A stretch of 35,062 nucleotides of DNA from a bacterium (GTDB lineage: Bacteria > Desulfobacterota > Desulfocorpusculales > Desulfocorpusculum): assembly GCA_037481695.1 (NCBI GenBank), contig JBBFLE010000026.1, positions 1 through 35,062 of the forward strand. Direction: 5' to 3'. The notes under the pieces were generated by a model. The model had not been told where the DNA came from, did no database searches, and worked only from the letters and a program-made list of their open reading frames with translations. Shown one piece after another: positions 17,850-24,502 of the stretch. A program made the position numbers and the translations under genes. Each line of letters starts with the position of its first letter. The first letter of the stretch is position 1.

Positions 17850-18941
17850 TTAAACACTTGCTGACCAGGCAGAAATGCTCTCATAATCCCCAAATTCACG
17901 CGCCGCTTGCACCATGGCCTCTATATGGCCCAGGGGATCCCCGCGATGGATCGAGCAGGTGGCCATAAAGACGTAACCACCCCCAGGGGCAGCATGGCTA
18001 ATGCATCTTCGGGTCTCCTCCCGAATTCGCTCTTGTGGTCCAGGGTGTAGCACATGGGGTATGTCTATTCCGCCAAGGATCGCACTCCTGTCACCCCACA
18101 GGCGTTTTGCCACTCTCAGGTCGCAATTTTCAGCAAACTGAAATCCCACAATGCCGGTTTCAAGCGCGGCATCTACCAAGGGCCGATACCTTTCTAACGT
18201 GAAGTTGCCATGGGGATGAAAAACGACCCCCAAGCCGAGTTCGCTTGAGGCCGTGACTATTCTTCTCAGGTTTGGGATTGTGTAAGTCAGGTAAAACTCA
18301 GGCCTGATGAAAACCGGGCCGTCTGTTGCAGAGGCCAAGAAGACGAAATCTACACCCACCTTAGAAAGATGTCGCAAATGGCTGATCGCTATCTCAGTGG
18401 AGAAGGCTATCAAGTCTGTAGCAAATTTGGGATCTTTGACGAAGTCTCTGGCCAAGTTGTGTGTCCCGCGAAGGAGACAAGCCCTTGTCACAGGACCTTC
18501 AAGATTGGCGGCAATGGCGACCTTAGCCCCTATGCGTCGCTTGACAAGTTCATAAGCCTTTAGCACTCCGGGCAGTCTTCCGTCTTTGTCCATCTGTGGG
18601 ACCTTCGCACGGAGAAGCCTGTTTTTTTGCTCCAAAGGATGTCTTACAACTGTGGGTATGCCTTGGGAAGGAAAGGCGGTTTTGCCTCCAAGTGCATCTG
18701 CATCCAGTCCAAGATCATGGATGCTTCCCACGACGCAATCTTGTCCAAACCGACGCCAGCTCATAATCACAGCATGTGCGGATTTTTCGGCATGATAACC
18801 TCCGTTGGGGCCACCAGCACAGACCTCCCAAGTGGTAAATCCGGCCACCTCCATCCCCAAAGTCAAGTCCCGCAGGAAAATCGGGACTCGGTCGGGCTGT
18901 CTCCCCGCAAGCGCGGTCATAATCCGATCTCTGCTATTCAC
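17850..18941 (-). CDS. UroD-family methyltransferase-like protein, divergent
   Basis: A 363-residue member of the uroporphyrinogen decarboxylase/MtaA superfamily. It starts NSRDRIMTALAGRQPDRVPI, the classic N-terminus, and ends with GGGYVFMATCSIHRGDPLGH and IEAMVQAAREFG, equivalent to the C-terminal zinc-Cys segment (Cys329). The motif that is HxCG in MtaA is His242-Pro-His244-Gly, so ligands would be His, His and Cys. Start is GTG at 18941, overlapping the stop of the 70-residue gene (GTGA); a longer frame to 19100 lacks a ribosome-binding site and covers that gene. It is followed by the ABC transporter operon, so it may act on the imported compound. Confidence 0.82.
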   Translation of the reverse strand: MNSRDRIMTALAGRQPDRVPIFLRDLTLGMEVAGFTTWEVCAGGPNGGYHAEKSAHAVIMSWRRFGQDCVVGSIHDLGLDADALGGKTAFPSQGIPTVVRHPLEQKNRLLRAKVPQMDKDGRLPGVLKAYELVKRRIGAKVAIAANLEGPVTRACLLRGTHNLARDFVKDPKFATDLIAFSTEIAISHLRHLSKVGVDFVFLASATDGPVFIRPEFYLTYTIPNLRRIVTASSELGLGVVFHPHGNFTLERYRPLVDAALETGIVGFQFAENCDLRVAKRLWGDRSAILGGIDIPHVLHPGPQERIREETRRCISHAAPGGGYVFMATCSIHRGDPLGHIEAMVQAAREFGDYESISAWSASV

Positions 18942-19150
18942 GCTGACCTGCCTGATATTTGTGGGCTCCCAGGATCCGAGTCTTGGGGTGGCGCAAACTG
19001 GCGGGCCTCTTCTTCGGTGTAACCCATGTGGCGGATTGCAACTTGGAATCCTCTTCCGTTGAAGATATATTGCACCAGTTGGGTCAGGTAATCGAAGCAA
19101 GAAAAGGGAGGCCCGGTCCCCATGACTCGCATCTCATGCTCTTTGAGCAT
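18938..19150 (-). CDS. Small 70-residue protein coupled to the UroD-family gene
   Basis: An unrecognised protein that starts MLKEHEMRVMGTGPPFSCFD at an ATG eight bases after AAGGAGG, the best ribosome-binding site in this stretch. Its stop overlaps the GTG start of the UroD-family gene, typical of coupled partners. Residues 18-45 (DYLTQLVQYIFNGRGFQVAI) look folded; the last 15 residues are polar. It has one cysteine and no signal peptide. It may be a small partner or leader protein of the methyltransferase-like enzyme. Confidence 0.65.
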   Translation of the reverse strand: MLKEHEMRVMGTGPPFSCFDYLTQLVQYIFNGRGFQVAIRHMGYTEEEARQFAPPQDSDPGSPQISGRSA

Positions 19151-19183
19151 GGCAACCCCCTCCTTAAATGGAAATCAGATCGG

Positions 19184-19432
19184 TCATCCTTTCAAGAGGG
19201 TGATTATTTGCTCTGTCTTGTAGACCCTCCCTTGGGCCACAAGGACCCCGTTTATTGCGAGAGCAGGGCTTAGGGGCAGACCATATTTCTCACGGACTTC
19301 TTCAGATAGGACCCATCTTTTTACCACCTCTGCTTGGACACCGGACGCTGCAACTGCCTCCTTGGCGTTTTCCAAAAGCTCATTGCATTTCTCACATGGT
19401 GGTTCAAGGCCTATAATCTCTATCAGGAACAT
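19184..19432 (-). CDS. Small thioredoxin-fold protein with CEKC motif
   Basis: An 82-residue protein with a thioredoxin-like layout: a first strand FLIEIIGL, the redox pair CEKC at 13-16, helix, and a cis-Pro-type segment LSPALAINGVLVAQGRVYK. Glutaredoxin-like/thioredoxin_3 proteins of this size act as small disulfide carriers. The ATG follows an AAAGGAGG site. It lies between the CobW gene at 19494 and the 70-residue gene. It is one of six small thioredoxin-fold proteins in the window. Confidence 0.8.
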   Translation of the reverse strand: MFLIEIIGLEPPCEKCNELLENAKEAVAASGVQAEVVKRWVLSEEVREKYGLPLSPALAINGVLVAQGRVYKTEQIITLLKG

Positions 19433-19493
19433 GCCTGCCCTCCTTTGGTGACGCCTTCTTTTTCACAGAAGGAAAAAGGCTTGGCAAAGGGCC

Positions 19494-20639
19494 CTATGCA
19501 ATAGTCTCCCGTAGGAGATATGGCGGTTGCGGATACGCAGGGCTGAAACACTGAAGTTCCAGGATCTCGGCGATGAGGCCGGCCCTTTCTGTCTCCGCAT
19601 GCAGCCTCTCCCTTACTAGCCCTTCTAAGTCTTCTGGGGGCATCCTTACCCTCGCATTGATGATAAGGCTTCCCGTAGGTACCTCTCCTAGAACTTCCCC
19701 TCCCAGGGAAACCGCCGCTGCCAGATGTGTTATGTTGGCCCATATGGCCTTACCCGAACTCGTTAGGACAAACTTCAGATGCCCAATTTCTGCGTTTCTT
19801 CTCTTGAATTCCTCTTTCAGACCCTCGGCCAATGACCGCAGGAAACAGGTGGGGTCAAACGACCTATCTGAAGCGAGTTTGACCGCTGCATTTAGCCAGC
19901 CAAGGACAGCCTCGGCAGTGGCGTAACGGTCGTAGTCGAGCTCTCGAAGGACCTTGTTGGCCCCTGGGATGCCTGAAAGAAGGAGGTCCAACCACTCATC
20001 TACCCCATCGCCTTGTTTGGCAGAGATGGCCACTGATCTTGTATGTGCGAACCTTTCCTGAATGGCATCTTTGAGCCTCGTGGCCTCTCGCTCCGCAATA
20101 AGGTCCACCTTGTTGAGCACGATGACATCTGCCTCCTCCAGCTGTTTGCGAAACAGGTAGGCCACCTCTTCAGGAAATAGGCTATCCGTTTCTCCCAGCA
20201 GCAACTCCCTGAGCCTTTCAGGGTCAACCATGATGGAGAAGGGGGCGAACTTGAAGGTGTCTCTGTAATGGATCTTGATGGGATTGGCCACAGCGGCCAC
20301 AAAATCGGTGCAACTGCCCACCGGCTCGCCCATGATCACGTCAGGATCGTGGGCCAATACCTTCTCCACGCCTTCTATGAGTTCGTCGAACTTGCAACAA
20401 AAGCAACCCTTCACCACCTCCTCCACAGGCACTCCCATACCTCTGAGCATCTCCGTGACGATGGCCGTGTCCACGAGGTTCTCGGTCTGGTCATTGGTGA
20501 TTATCCCCACGCGATGGCCTCTTTGGATGAGGCGCTTGGCAAGGCCTGCCAGGGCCGTGGTCTTCCCAGAGCCCAGGAAGCCTCCGGCGAATATGAGCTT
20601 CACGGGTTTTGTGGATGTGATCTTCTTGGGAGATTCCAT
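19494..20639 (-). CDS. CobW/COG0523-family GTPase, copy 1
   Basis: A 381-residue G3E GTPase. Walker A GGFLGSGKTT is at 19-28, the metal motif GCFCC (CxCC) at 78-82 and the base-recognition NKVD in VIVLNKVDLIAER. Family members are metal chaperones that load zinc or cobalt into client proteins. The C-terminal 150 residues are not the usual CobW_C domain, and the region after Walker A is unlike copies 2 and 3, so it is a separate subfamily. It starts two bases after the PadR regulator stop, with an AGGAGG site inside that gene, and is presumably co-regulated with it. Confidence 0.87.
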   Translation of the reverse strand: MESPKKITSTKPVKLIFAGGFLGSGKTTALAGLAKRLIQRGHRVGIITNDQTENLVDTAIVTEMLRGMGVPVEEVVKGCFCCKFDELIEGVEKVLAHDPDVIMGEPVGSCTDFVAAVANPIKIHYRDTFKFAPFSIMVDPERLRELLLGETDSLFPEEVAYLFRKQLEEADVIVLNKVDLIAEREATRLKDAIQERFAHTRSVAISAKQGDGVDEWLDLLLSGIPGANKVLRELDYDRYATAEAVLGWLNAAVKLASDRSFDPTCFLRSLAEGLKEEFKRRNAEIGHLKFVLTSSGKAIWANITHLAAAVSLGGEVLGEVPTGSLIINARVRMPPEDLEGLVRERLHAETERAGLIAEILELQCFSPAYPQPPYLLRETIA

Positions 20640-20640
20640 C

Positions 20641-21051
20641 TCAGGACCTCCTGGGATCAGTTTCCTGGGTCTTGGCCTTGATCCAAAACACGCTCCTTGC
20701 GTCTTGGAAGAATCGCCCCATCCACTTGGCCTGGAGTCTCAGGGTCTGGAGCCAGTAGGCCAGGCACTGCCTGCCATCCTGTGTGAGATAGTATCTCCTC
20801 CTGGCAGGGCCGGGGTCTCTAGTGTCCCACTGTGTTCGCAAGATCCCCCGATTCTCCATGCTCTTCAAGTGGCGATAGATCCCGGCTATGTTCAAAGAGA
20901 GGTCCAGATCCTGGAAACGAGTCTGGAGGATCTTGTTGATCTCGTATCCGTATACACCCTCCTGCTTGTAGACTGTCAGGAGTATCCATGGTGCCACATT
21001 GCGCCTCATGGCCTTGCCTGAGCAGGGACAGTCCTGGAAGCGTATGCCCAT
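20641..21051 (-). CDS. PadR-family transcriptional regulator with N-terminal CPC motif
   Basis: A 136-residue winged-helix regulator. The PadR core is visible: APWILLTVYKQEGVYGYEIN, then IAGIYRHLKSMENRGIL and the wing ARRRYYLTQDGRQCL. Before it lies a Cys-Pro-Cys (residues 8-10), a possible metal- or redox-sensing site. The ATG at 21051 has GAGGAG five bases upstream and is preferred over an in-frame ATG eight codons earlier. It is followed immediately by a CobW GTPase gene. A palindrome overlapping its promoter suggests autoregulation. Confidence 0.85.
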   Translation of the reverse strand: MGIRFQDCPCSGKAMRRNVAPWILLTVYKQEGVYGYEINKILQTRFQDLDLSLNIAGIYRHLKSMENRGILRTQWDTRDPGPARRRYYLTQDGRQCLAYWLQTLRLQAKWMGRFFQDARSVFWIKAKTQETDPRRS

Positions 21052-21074
21052 ATGTGCTCCTCTACATCGTCTCA

Positions 21075-21104
21075 TATTCTACAAGGTAGAATAGAACCGC
21101 CCAA
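21075..21104 (-). promoter_or_regulatory. PadR promoter overlapped by a palindrome (candidate operator)
   Basis: On the minus strand TTGGGC (21099-21104) and TAGAAT (21076-21081) are 17 bases apart. The perfect inverted repeat TATTCTAC-CTT-GTAGAATA (21075-21093) covers the -10 element and half the spacer. A dimeric regulator bound there would block the promoter, fitting autoregulation by the PadR protein. Confidence 0.55.
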
Positions 21105-21115
21105 AACTTAGCGCC

Positions 21116-21132
21116 ATCGTCCAAAGGACGAT
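21116..21132. repeat. Second inverted repeat upstream of the PadR gene
   Basis: ATCGTCC-AAA-GGACGAT is a perfect 7-base inverted repeat with centre 40 bases from the centre of the first palindrome, close to four helical turns. It has no T-run on either side. It may be an activator or second operator site; its sequence differs from the first. Confidence 0.4.
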
Positions 21133-21182
21133 TTCTCAAAAACAAACAGATGATTTTTTCACCAAGGGGCCATCCCAGCGTA

Positions 21183-21206
21183 CCACGCCCCCTGTAATTG
21201 GCGTGG
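21183..21206. repeat. Inverted repeat downstream of the second CobW gene
   Basis: CCACGCC (21183-21189) and GGCGTGG (21200-21206) form a hairpin about 40 bases after the CobW stop. No T-run follows on the minus strand; it may mark the 3' end of the long operon that comes from the right. Confidence 0.35.
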
Positions 21207-21247
21207 CCGCAAGGGGGAAGACAACTTCCATAGAACCAAGTTCTGCA

Positions 21248-22282
21248 TCAGGTAGTTTCCTGCATGGGATCCCAGACGGATTCCTTGGACAAAGCGGGGA
21301 ATCGATCTGTCAGGGCTTCCAGTTGTGGCATCACATCCGGCGGGGCGATGAAGACCAATCGATTGAGAAGATAAAGGCGCTCGGGCGGCAGCTGACGCTC
21401 CTGGATCTCCCACTTGCCCATCACAAGGCTGAAGAGATAAGTCCCTTGCCCCTGTGCCAGGAAACCCTTGGCCCTGACCACGGTCTTGGGCAGGTGGAGG
21501 GCCACTTCCCGGAAGGCTTCCAGGCTTTGGCCTTCCCATTTGTAGATTGCGGACACCAACAGGTCAGGGGGGGTCACTTCCCTGTTGGGGTCAGCCAGGA
21601 GTTCATCTATGGCCAGCTCCAATTCCTGGGCGGAGAGCATAACCCCTTTGGTGCCATCATCTGGGATGGGAGCCTGAGCTCTGGTGGATAGCCCCCCAAA
21701 GAATATCTCCAGGGGGATGTCAGCATAGGTTGTCTCGAAGAACCTGGGACTGGGGTTGTGTCTGGAGATGAGTTCCTTGATGCGATCAACCTGCCCAGGC
21801 GAGGCGAGATCAATCTTATTTATTATGAACGCGGTAGATGAAGCTATCTGTTTTTCCACCGAGGAAAAGGTCTCGTAGGCCTCTTGGAAATTGGCCGCAT
21901 CCACGATACAGAACTGCTCCAACAGGTGAAAACGGTCCTGGAAGAAGGGGAGCTTGAGGTCTCGCTTCAGATCAGTTGGATTGGCCACACCAGTGGACTC
22001 GATGAGAAGCACGTCCGGTTGGATCTTCTGAGCGATCTCGTGCATCCCCTTGATGAAGTCCGTCTTCACGCAAACACAGAATATGGACCCCTTGCTGATC
22101 TCTAGAATGTCCAGGTCCTCACCTTCTATGAGGGTGCCGTCGATGCCCACCTCACCGAATTCGTTCATCAGGATCATCAGCTTGCGGTCTCTGGGAAAGG
22201 ACGCTATGACGCGATTGAGAAAGGTGGTCTTACCGCTTCCCAAAAAGCCTGTAATTAGGAAAACATCTGTATTTTGACCCAT
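21248..22282 (-). CDS. CobW/COG0523-family GTPase, copy 2 (altered metal motif)
   Basis: A 344-residue G3E GTPase. Walker A GFLGSGKTT is at 12-20, followed by MILMNEFGEVGIDGTLIEGE, and NKID occurs in TAFIINKIDLASPG. At the place of the usual GCxCC metal motif it reads GSIFCVCV (residues 65-72), so only two of the cysteines remain, in a shifted CxC. The start ATG at 22282 follows GGCGGAG; the in-frame extension to 22378 is not protein-like. It directly follows the small disulfide protein. The long operon from the right appears to end here. It may serve the same proteins as the CobW at 26621, with another metal or none. Confidence 0.87.
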   Translation of the reverse strand: MGQNTDVFLITGFLGSGKTTFLNRVIASFPRDRKLMILMNEFGEVGIDGTLIEGEDLDILEISKGSIFCVCVKTDFIKGMHEIAQKIQPDVLLIESTGVANPTDLKRDLKLPFFQDRFHLLEQFCIVDAANFQEAYETFSSVEKQIASSTAFIINKIDLASPGQVDRIKELISRHNPSPRFFETTYADIPLEIFFGGLSTRAQAPIPDDGTKGVMLSAQELELAIDELLADPNREVTPPDLLVSAIYKWEGQSLEAFREVALHLPKTVVRAKGFLAQGQGTYLFSLVMGKWEIQERQLPPERLYLLNRLVFIAPPDVMPQLEALTDRFPALSKESVWDPMQETT

Positions 22283-22295
22283 GACAGCACTCCGC

Positions 22296-22553
22296 CTAAC
22301 CTGGCACCATGCCCTTGGCCTTGAGCATTTCGAAGATCTGTTCCGGTGAGAGGACTCTGGCCGTACAAACAACCTCACCGTCTATAACAAGACCCGGAGT
22401 AGCAAAAACGCCCATCTTCAGGAAGTATTGAGGCTCTTTGATCTTTTCCACCTGAACCAAGTCCTTGGAACCCGCCATTTCCAAGGCCTTGATCACATTT
22501 TGATATAAGACCTCACAATTCCTGCAACCTGGGCCAAGGACCTGGATCTTCAT
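22296..22553 (-). CDS. Small redox-active disulfide protein (thioredoxin_3 family)
   Basis: An 85-residue protein starting MKIQVLGPGCRNCEVLYQNV, the signature of the glutaredoxin-like 'redox-active disulfide protein 2' family, with the pair CRNC at 10-13 and a cis-Pro segment FATPGLVIDGEVV. The ATG at 22553 follows GGGAGG; a longer in-frame reading is not supported. Members reduce disulfides, with electrons from a thioredoxin-reductase-type protein; the flavoprotein at 10218 could fill that role. Confidence 0.9.
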   Translation of the reverse strand: MKIQVLGPGCRNCEVLYQNVIKALEMAGSKDLVQVEKIKEPQYFLKMGVFATPGLVIDGEVVCTARVLSPEQIFEMLKAKGMVPG

Positions 22554-22594
22554 CCTTTTCCTCCCATCTATCCCTGATTTTCCTGGGTCAGCAT

Positions 22595-22879
22595 TCAAAG
22601 ATCCCCATCTAGGCCCACAGCCTTTTTCCCCCGCTCCATACGAAGCAAGTGGCGGCAGAACTTGCAAAGAACCAGTTCCCCTTGCTTTGCGAACTCCTCC
22701 CACGCCTGGGTGTATTCATCAGAAGCAGGATCCAATTCAGAGGGTTGCTCCAGTCTGTAAATTCGATCCGTCTTGCCGCAGTAAGGGCAGGTGACTCCGA
22801 AAAAAGCTGTTTCATGTCTTGGAAGGCCCATCTCCATTACCAGTAGTCTGAGACGTTCTATGCGTTCCCAAAGATCCAT
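22595..22879 (-). CDS. Small zinc-ribbon protein
   Basis: A 94-residue protein with two Cys pairs, CPYC (residues 31-34) and CKFC (residues 72-75), that would hold a zinc ribbon around a mostly helical middle. It is not a family I can name. The start overlaps nothing but follows the SMC-like gene by ten bases with GAGG eight bases upstream. It may be a small adaptor of the SMC-like ATPase, an inference from adjacency. Confidence 0.7.
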   Translation of the reverse strand: MDLWERIERLRLLVMEMGLPRHETAFFGVTCPYCGKTDRIYRLEQPSELDPASDEYTQAWEEFAKQGELVLCKFCRHLLRMERGKKAVGLDGDL

Positions 22880-22889
22880 GAGCAGGCCC

Positions 22890-23870
22890 TCAGCAGCACT
22901 TGTAAAGCCGCAGCAATCTCTCGTCCATAACGAAATAGAATTTCATGAAAGATGAGCCGTCTATCCTGGTCCTAACTCCGTGCACCGTGTTGGCCAATTC
23001 GATGGTGCTGCGCAGATGGGTGATCATTATGAGCTGCCTTTTCTGAGCCAGCATTTTTAGGAGCGTTTGCATGGATTTGTGGTTTGTGTAGTCAAGGGAA
23101 GGCTCCACCTCGTCCAGGAGGTAAAGGGGAGCTTCCAGTTGCTCGAAAAGTGCGAGCTTCAAGGCCAGGCTGGTGACAGCCTTTTGCCCGCCGGAGAGCT
23201 GATGAGCCTTCCGGGCCGACTCTTTCCTAAGGGACAGCTCGATCTCCAAAGCTGGCTTGCCGTTCTCTTCATGGATGAGGATCTCAGCCTCTGCCTCTGG
23301 AAGGAGAAAAGAAAGATAATCCTGGAAAAGTGGGCTGACCTGATTTTCAACACATCGGATCGTGTCTTCCAACTTGGGAAAGCCAAGAAGCTCGTGGATC
23401 CAAGAAAACCGTTGGGGCTGCTCCAAGTAGATCATATCGTTGATCTGTTCTTGCCGCACAATGGTCTTCAAGGAGTTTCCCAGGCCCAAACGAACCGATT
23501 CTTTCTCGTATTCAGGCCGCTCGGCATCTTCTTTGTTTATCCAGTAATGCTCCGATCCATCCTTGCTTCTTTCCCTGGCCAGGACAGTAGCAGAAGATGT
23601 TTTTTCAGTTCCCGATTTGAATTTAAGCTCCACCTTGAGCCTTGATGCCGGTGGGTAGCTCCTGCTACCTGAGAAGAATAGATCTTCTTCTTTTTGGCAC
23701 CTCAATTTGCTCAGATCATCCTCTCCCATGGCCCAAACAATGGCATCCAGGATATTGGATTTCCCCACCCCATTGTTCCCAATGATCACCCCAATGCCGG
23801 GTTCGAAACCCATGCTTGTGGGCTCAGAGAAAGACTTGAAACCTTCTACCCTTAATCCTTCCAAGTACAT
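22890..23870 (-). CDS. Coil-less SMC/RecF-like ATPase
   Basis: A 326-residue ATPase with a complete SMC-type head. It begins YLEGLRVEGFKSFSEPTSM, with Walker A GNNGVGKSN at 31-39, as in SMC proteins. The ABC signature LSGGQKAVTSLALKLAL is at 225-241, Walker B LYLLDEVEPSLD at 249-260 and the switch His in MITHLRSTIELA. Between the lobes only about 70 residues (roughly 150-220) replace the several hundred residues of coiled coil and hinge found in SMC. It ends in Cys-Cys. It starts nine bases after the Sec-thioredoxin gene and belongs to the same transcription unit. Its role in a methyl-transfer cluster is unknown; it could be a conformational ATPase or a nucleic-acid-binding partner. Confidence 0.85.
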   Translation of the reverse strand: MYLEGLRVEGFKSFSEPTSMGFEPGIGVIIGNNGVGKSNILDAIVWAMGEDDLSKLRCQKEEDLFFSGSRSYPPASRLKVELKFKSGTEKTSSATVLARERSKDGSEHYWINKEDAERPEYEKESVRLGLGNSLKTIVRQEQINDMIYLEQPQRFSWIHELLGFPKLEDTIRCVENQVSPLFQDYLSFLLPEAEAEILIHEENGKPALEIELSLRKESARKAHQLSGGQKAVTSLALKLALFEQLEAPLYLLDEVEPSLDYTNHKSMQTLLKMLAQKRQLIMITHLRSTIELANTVHGVRTRIDGSSFMKFYFVMDERLLRLYKCC

Positions 23871-23879
23871 CTGGGAGCC

Positions 23880-24179
23880 TCACGAAATATCCCTGTTTTT
23901 CTTTTCATGACGGGCCAGTATTTCCTTGATTAACTCCTCCTGGCCTGGAATGATGGCCTCGAAAACCAACTCTTGGTCCAAGGCCAAACTGGGCAAAGAT
24001 CTAGCTTTCAACTCCCTGGAGCGCTGAAAACCCTCCAGAGTCCGCATGTCCCACTGCCGGACTTCTATGATTTCCTGTATTTCCCTCGGTAAGGACCTTA
24101 CCGACTCCGCCATGTACACACACGCAATTCATTGACGGAAATCGGTAAGAAGCACATCCACTAAGACTTTTCTATCCAT
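23880..24179 (-). CDS. Selenocysteine-containing thioredoxin-fold protein 1 (UxxC)
   Basis: A 99-residue protein if UGA at 24129-24131 is read as selenocysteine (residue 17). The N-terminal part is MDRKVLVDVLLTDFRQ-Sec-IACVYMAES. It aligns nearly gap-free with the Cys protein at 24994-25398 (IDVLTLDSVQ-Cys-AACGYMMES), and the match continues on both sides of the UGA, through a cis-Pro strand (LPSLALDQELVFEAII) to the last helix. Thus Sec replaces the attacking Cys of a CxxC motif. A hairpin at 24086-24104 is a fitting SECIS. Standard calling would start at a GTG after the UGA. Its stop is also UGA, nine bases before the SMC-like gene. Confidence 0.88.
24086..24104 (-). promoter_or_regulatory. 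Candidate bacterial SECIS element of Sec-thioredoxin 1
   Basis: Reading the mRNA, TCGGTAAG-GTC-CTTACCGA forms eight perfect base pairs with a three-base loop beginning with G. The loop starts 33 bases after the UGA, within the range usual for bacterial SECIS hairpins (about 16-37). Confidence 0.7.
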
Positions 24180-24214
24180 GGGCAACCAACTACCTCTTGT
24201 GCAGGCCTGCGGCC

Positions 24215-24502
24215 TCAATCATTGAGGAGCCTATCCAGATACTTCCTCAATTCTTCTATGCTAGGTATGTATTCGAACGCGAGCATTCCGTTGATGAAGA
24301 TGGACGGCACTCTAGCCGGACGACCGAGTTCTTTGGAGAGCTCCATACATCTTGTAGCTCCACTCAACTCCTTGGTAATAACCTTCTCCCAGCGGAGGGC
24401 TTGACCATAATCAGGCGCCACAGACTCGACCACCCGGGTCATGTATGCGCAAGGGATTCAGTGTTCCCCCTCGTGTAATATCTCAAGGTGAACTTGTCTC
24501 AT
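24215..24502 (-). CDS. Selenocysteine-containing thioredoxin-fold protein 2 (UxxC)
   Basis: A 95-residue protein if UGA at 24458-24460 encodes Sec (residue 15): MRQVHLEILHEGEH-Sec-IPCAYMTRV. It aligns with its immediate upstream neighbour at 24499-24885 (YKADY-Cys-LPCYYMDEA) on both sides of the UGA, including the closing cis-Pro segment VPSIFINGMLAFEYIPS. Its ATG overlaps the stop of that gene (ATGA), which supports translation from 24502 and hence through the UGA. A weak hairpin follows at SECIS distance. Conventional calling gives only a fragment from the ATG at 24442. Confidence 0.87.
24427..24441 (-). promoter_or_regulatory. Weak candidate SECIS element of Sec-thioredoxin 2
   Basis: GACC-CGGGT-GGTC plus one U-G pair forms a short stem with a G-rich five-base loop; the loop starts 22 bases after the UGA. 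Position fits a bacterial SECIS, but the stem is only four to five pairs. Confidence 0.4.

Noticed and set aside
17850-19100. Longer 416-residue version of the UroD-family protein
   Set aside because: The first 53 residues overlap the well-supported 70-residue gene in another frame and do not resemble the family; the GTG at 18941 gives the standard N-terminus.
22880-22892. UGA after Cys-Cys at the end of the SMC-like ATPase as a possible C-terminal Sec
   Set aside because: Read-through would run across the start of the zinc-ribbon gene in another frame and no hairpin lies at SECIS distance. The ribosome-binding site of the next gene overlaps this point.
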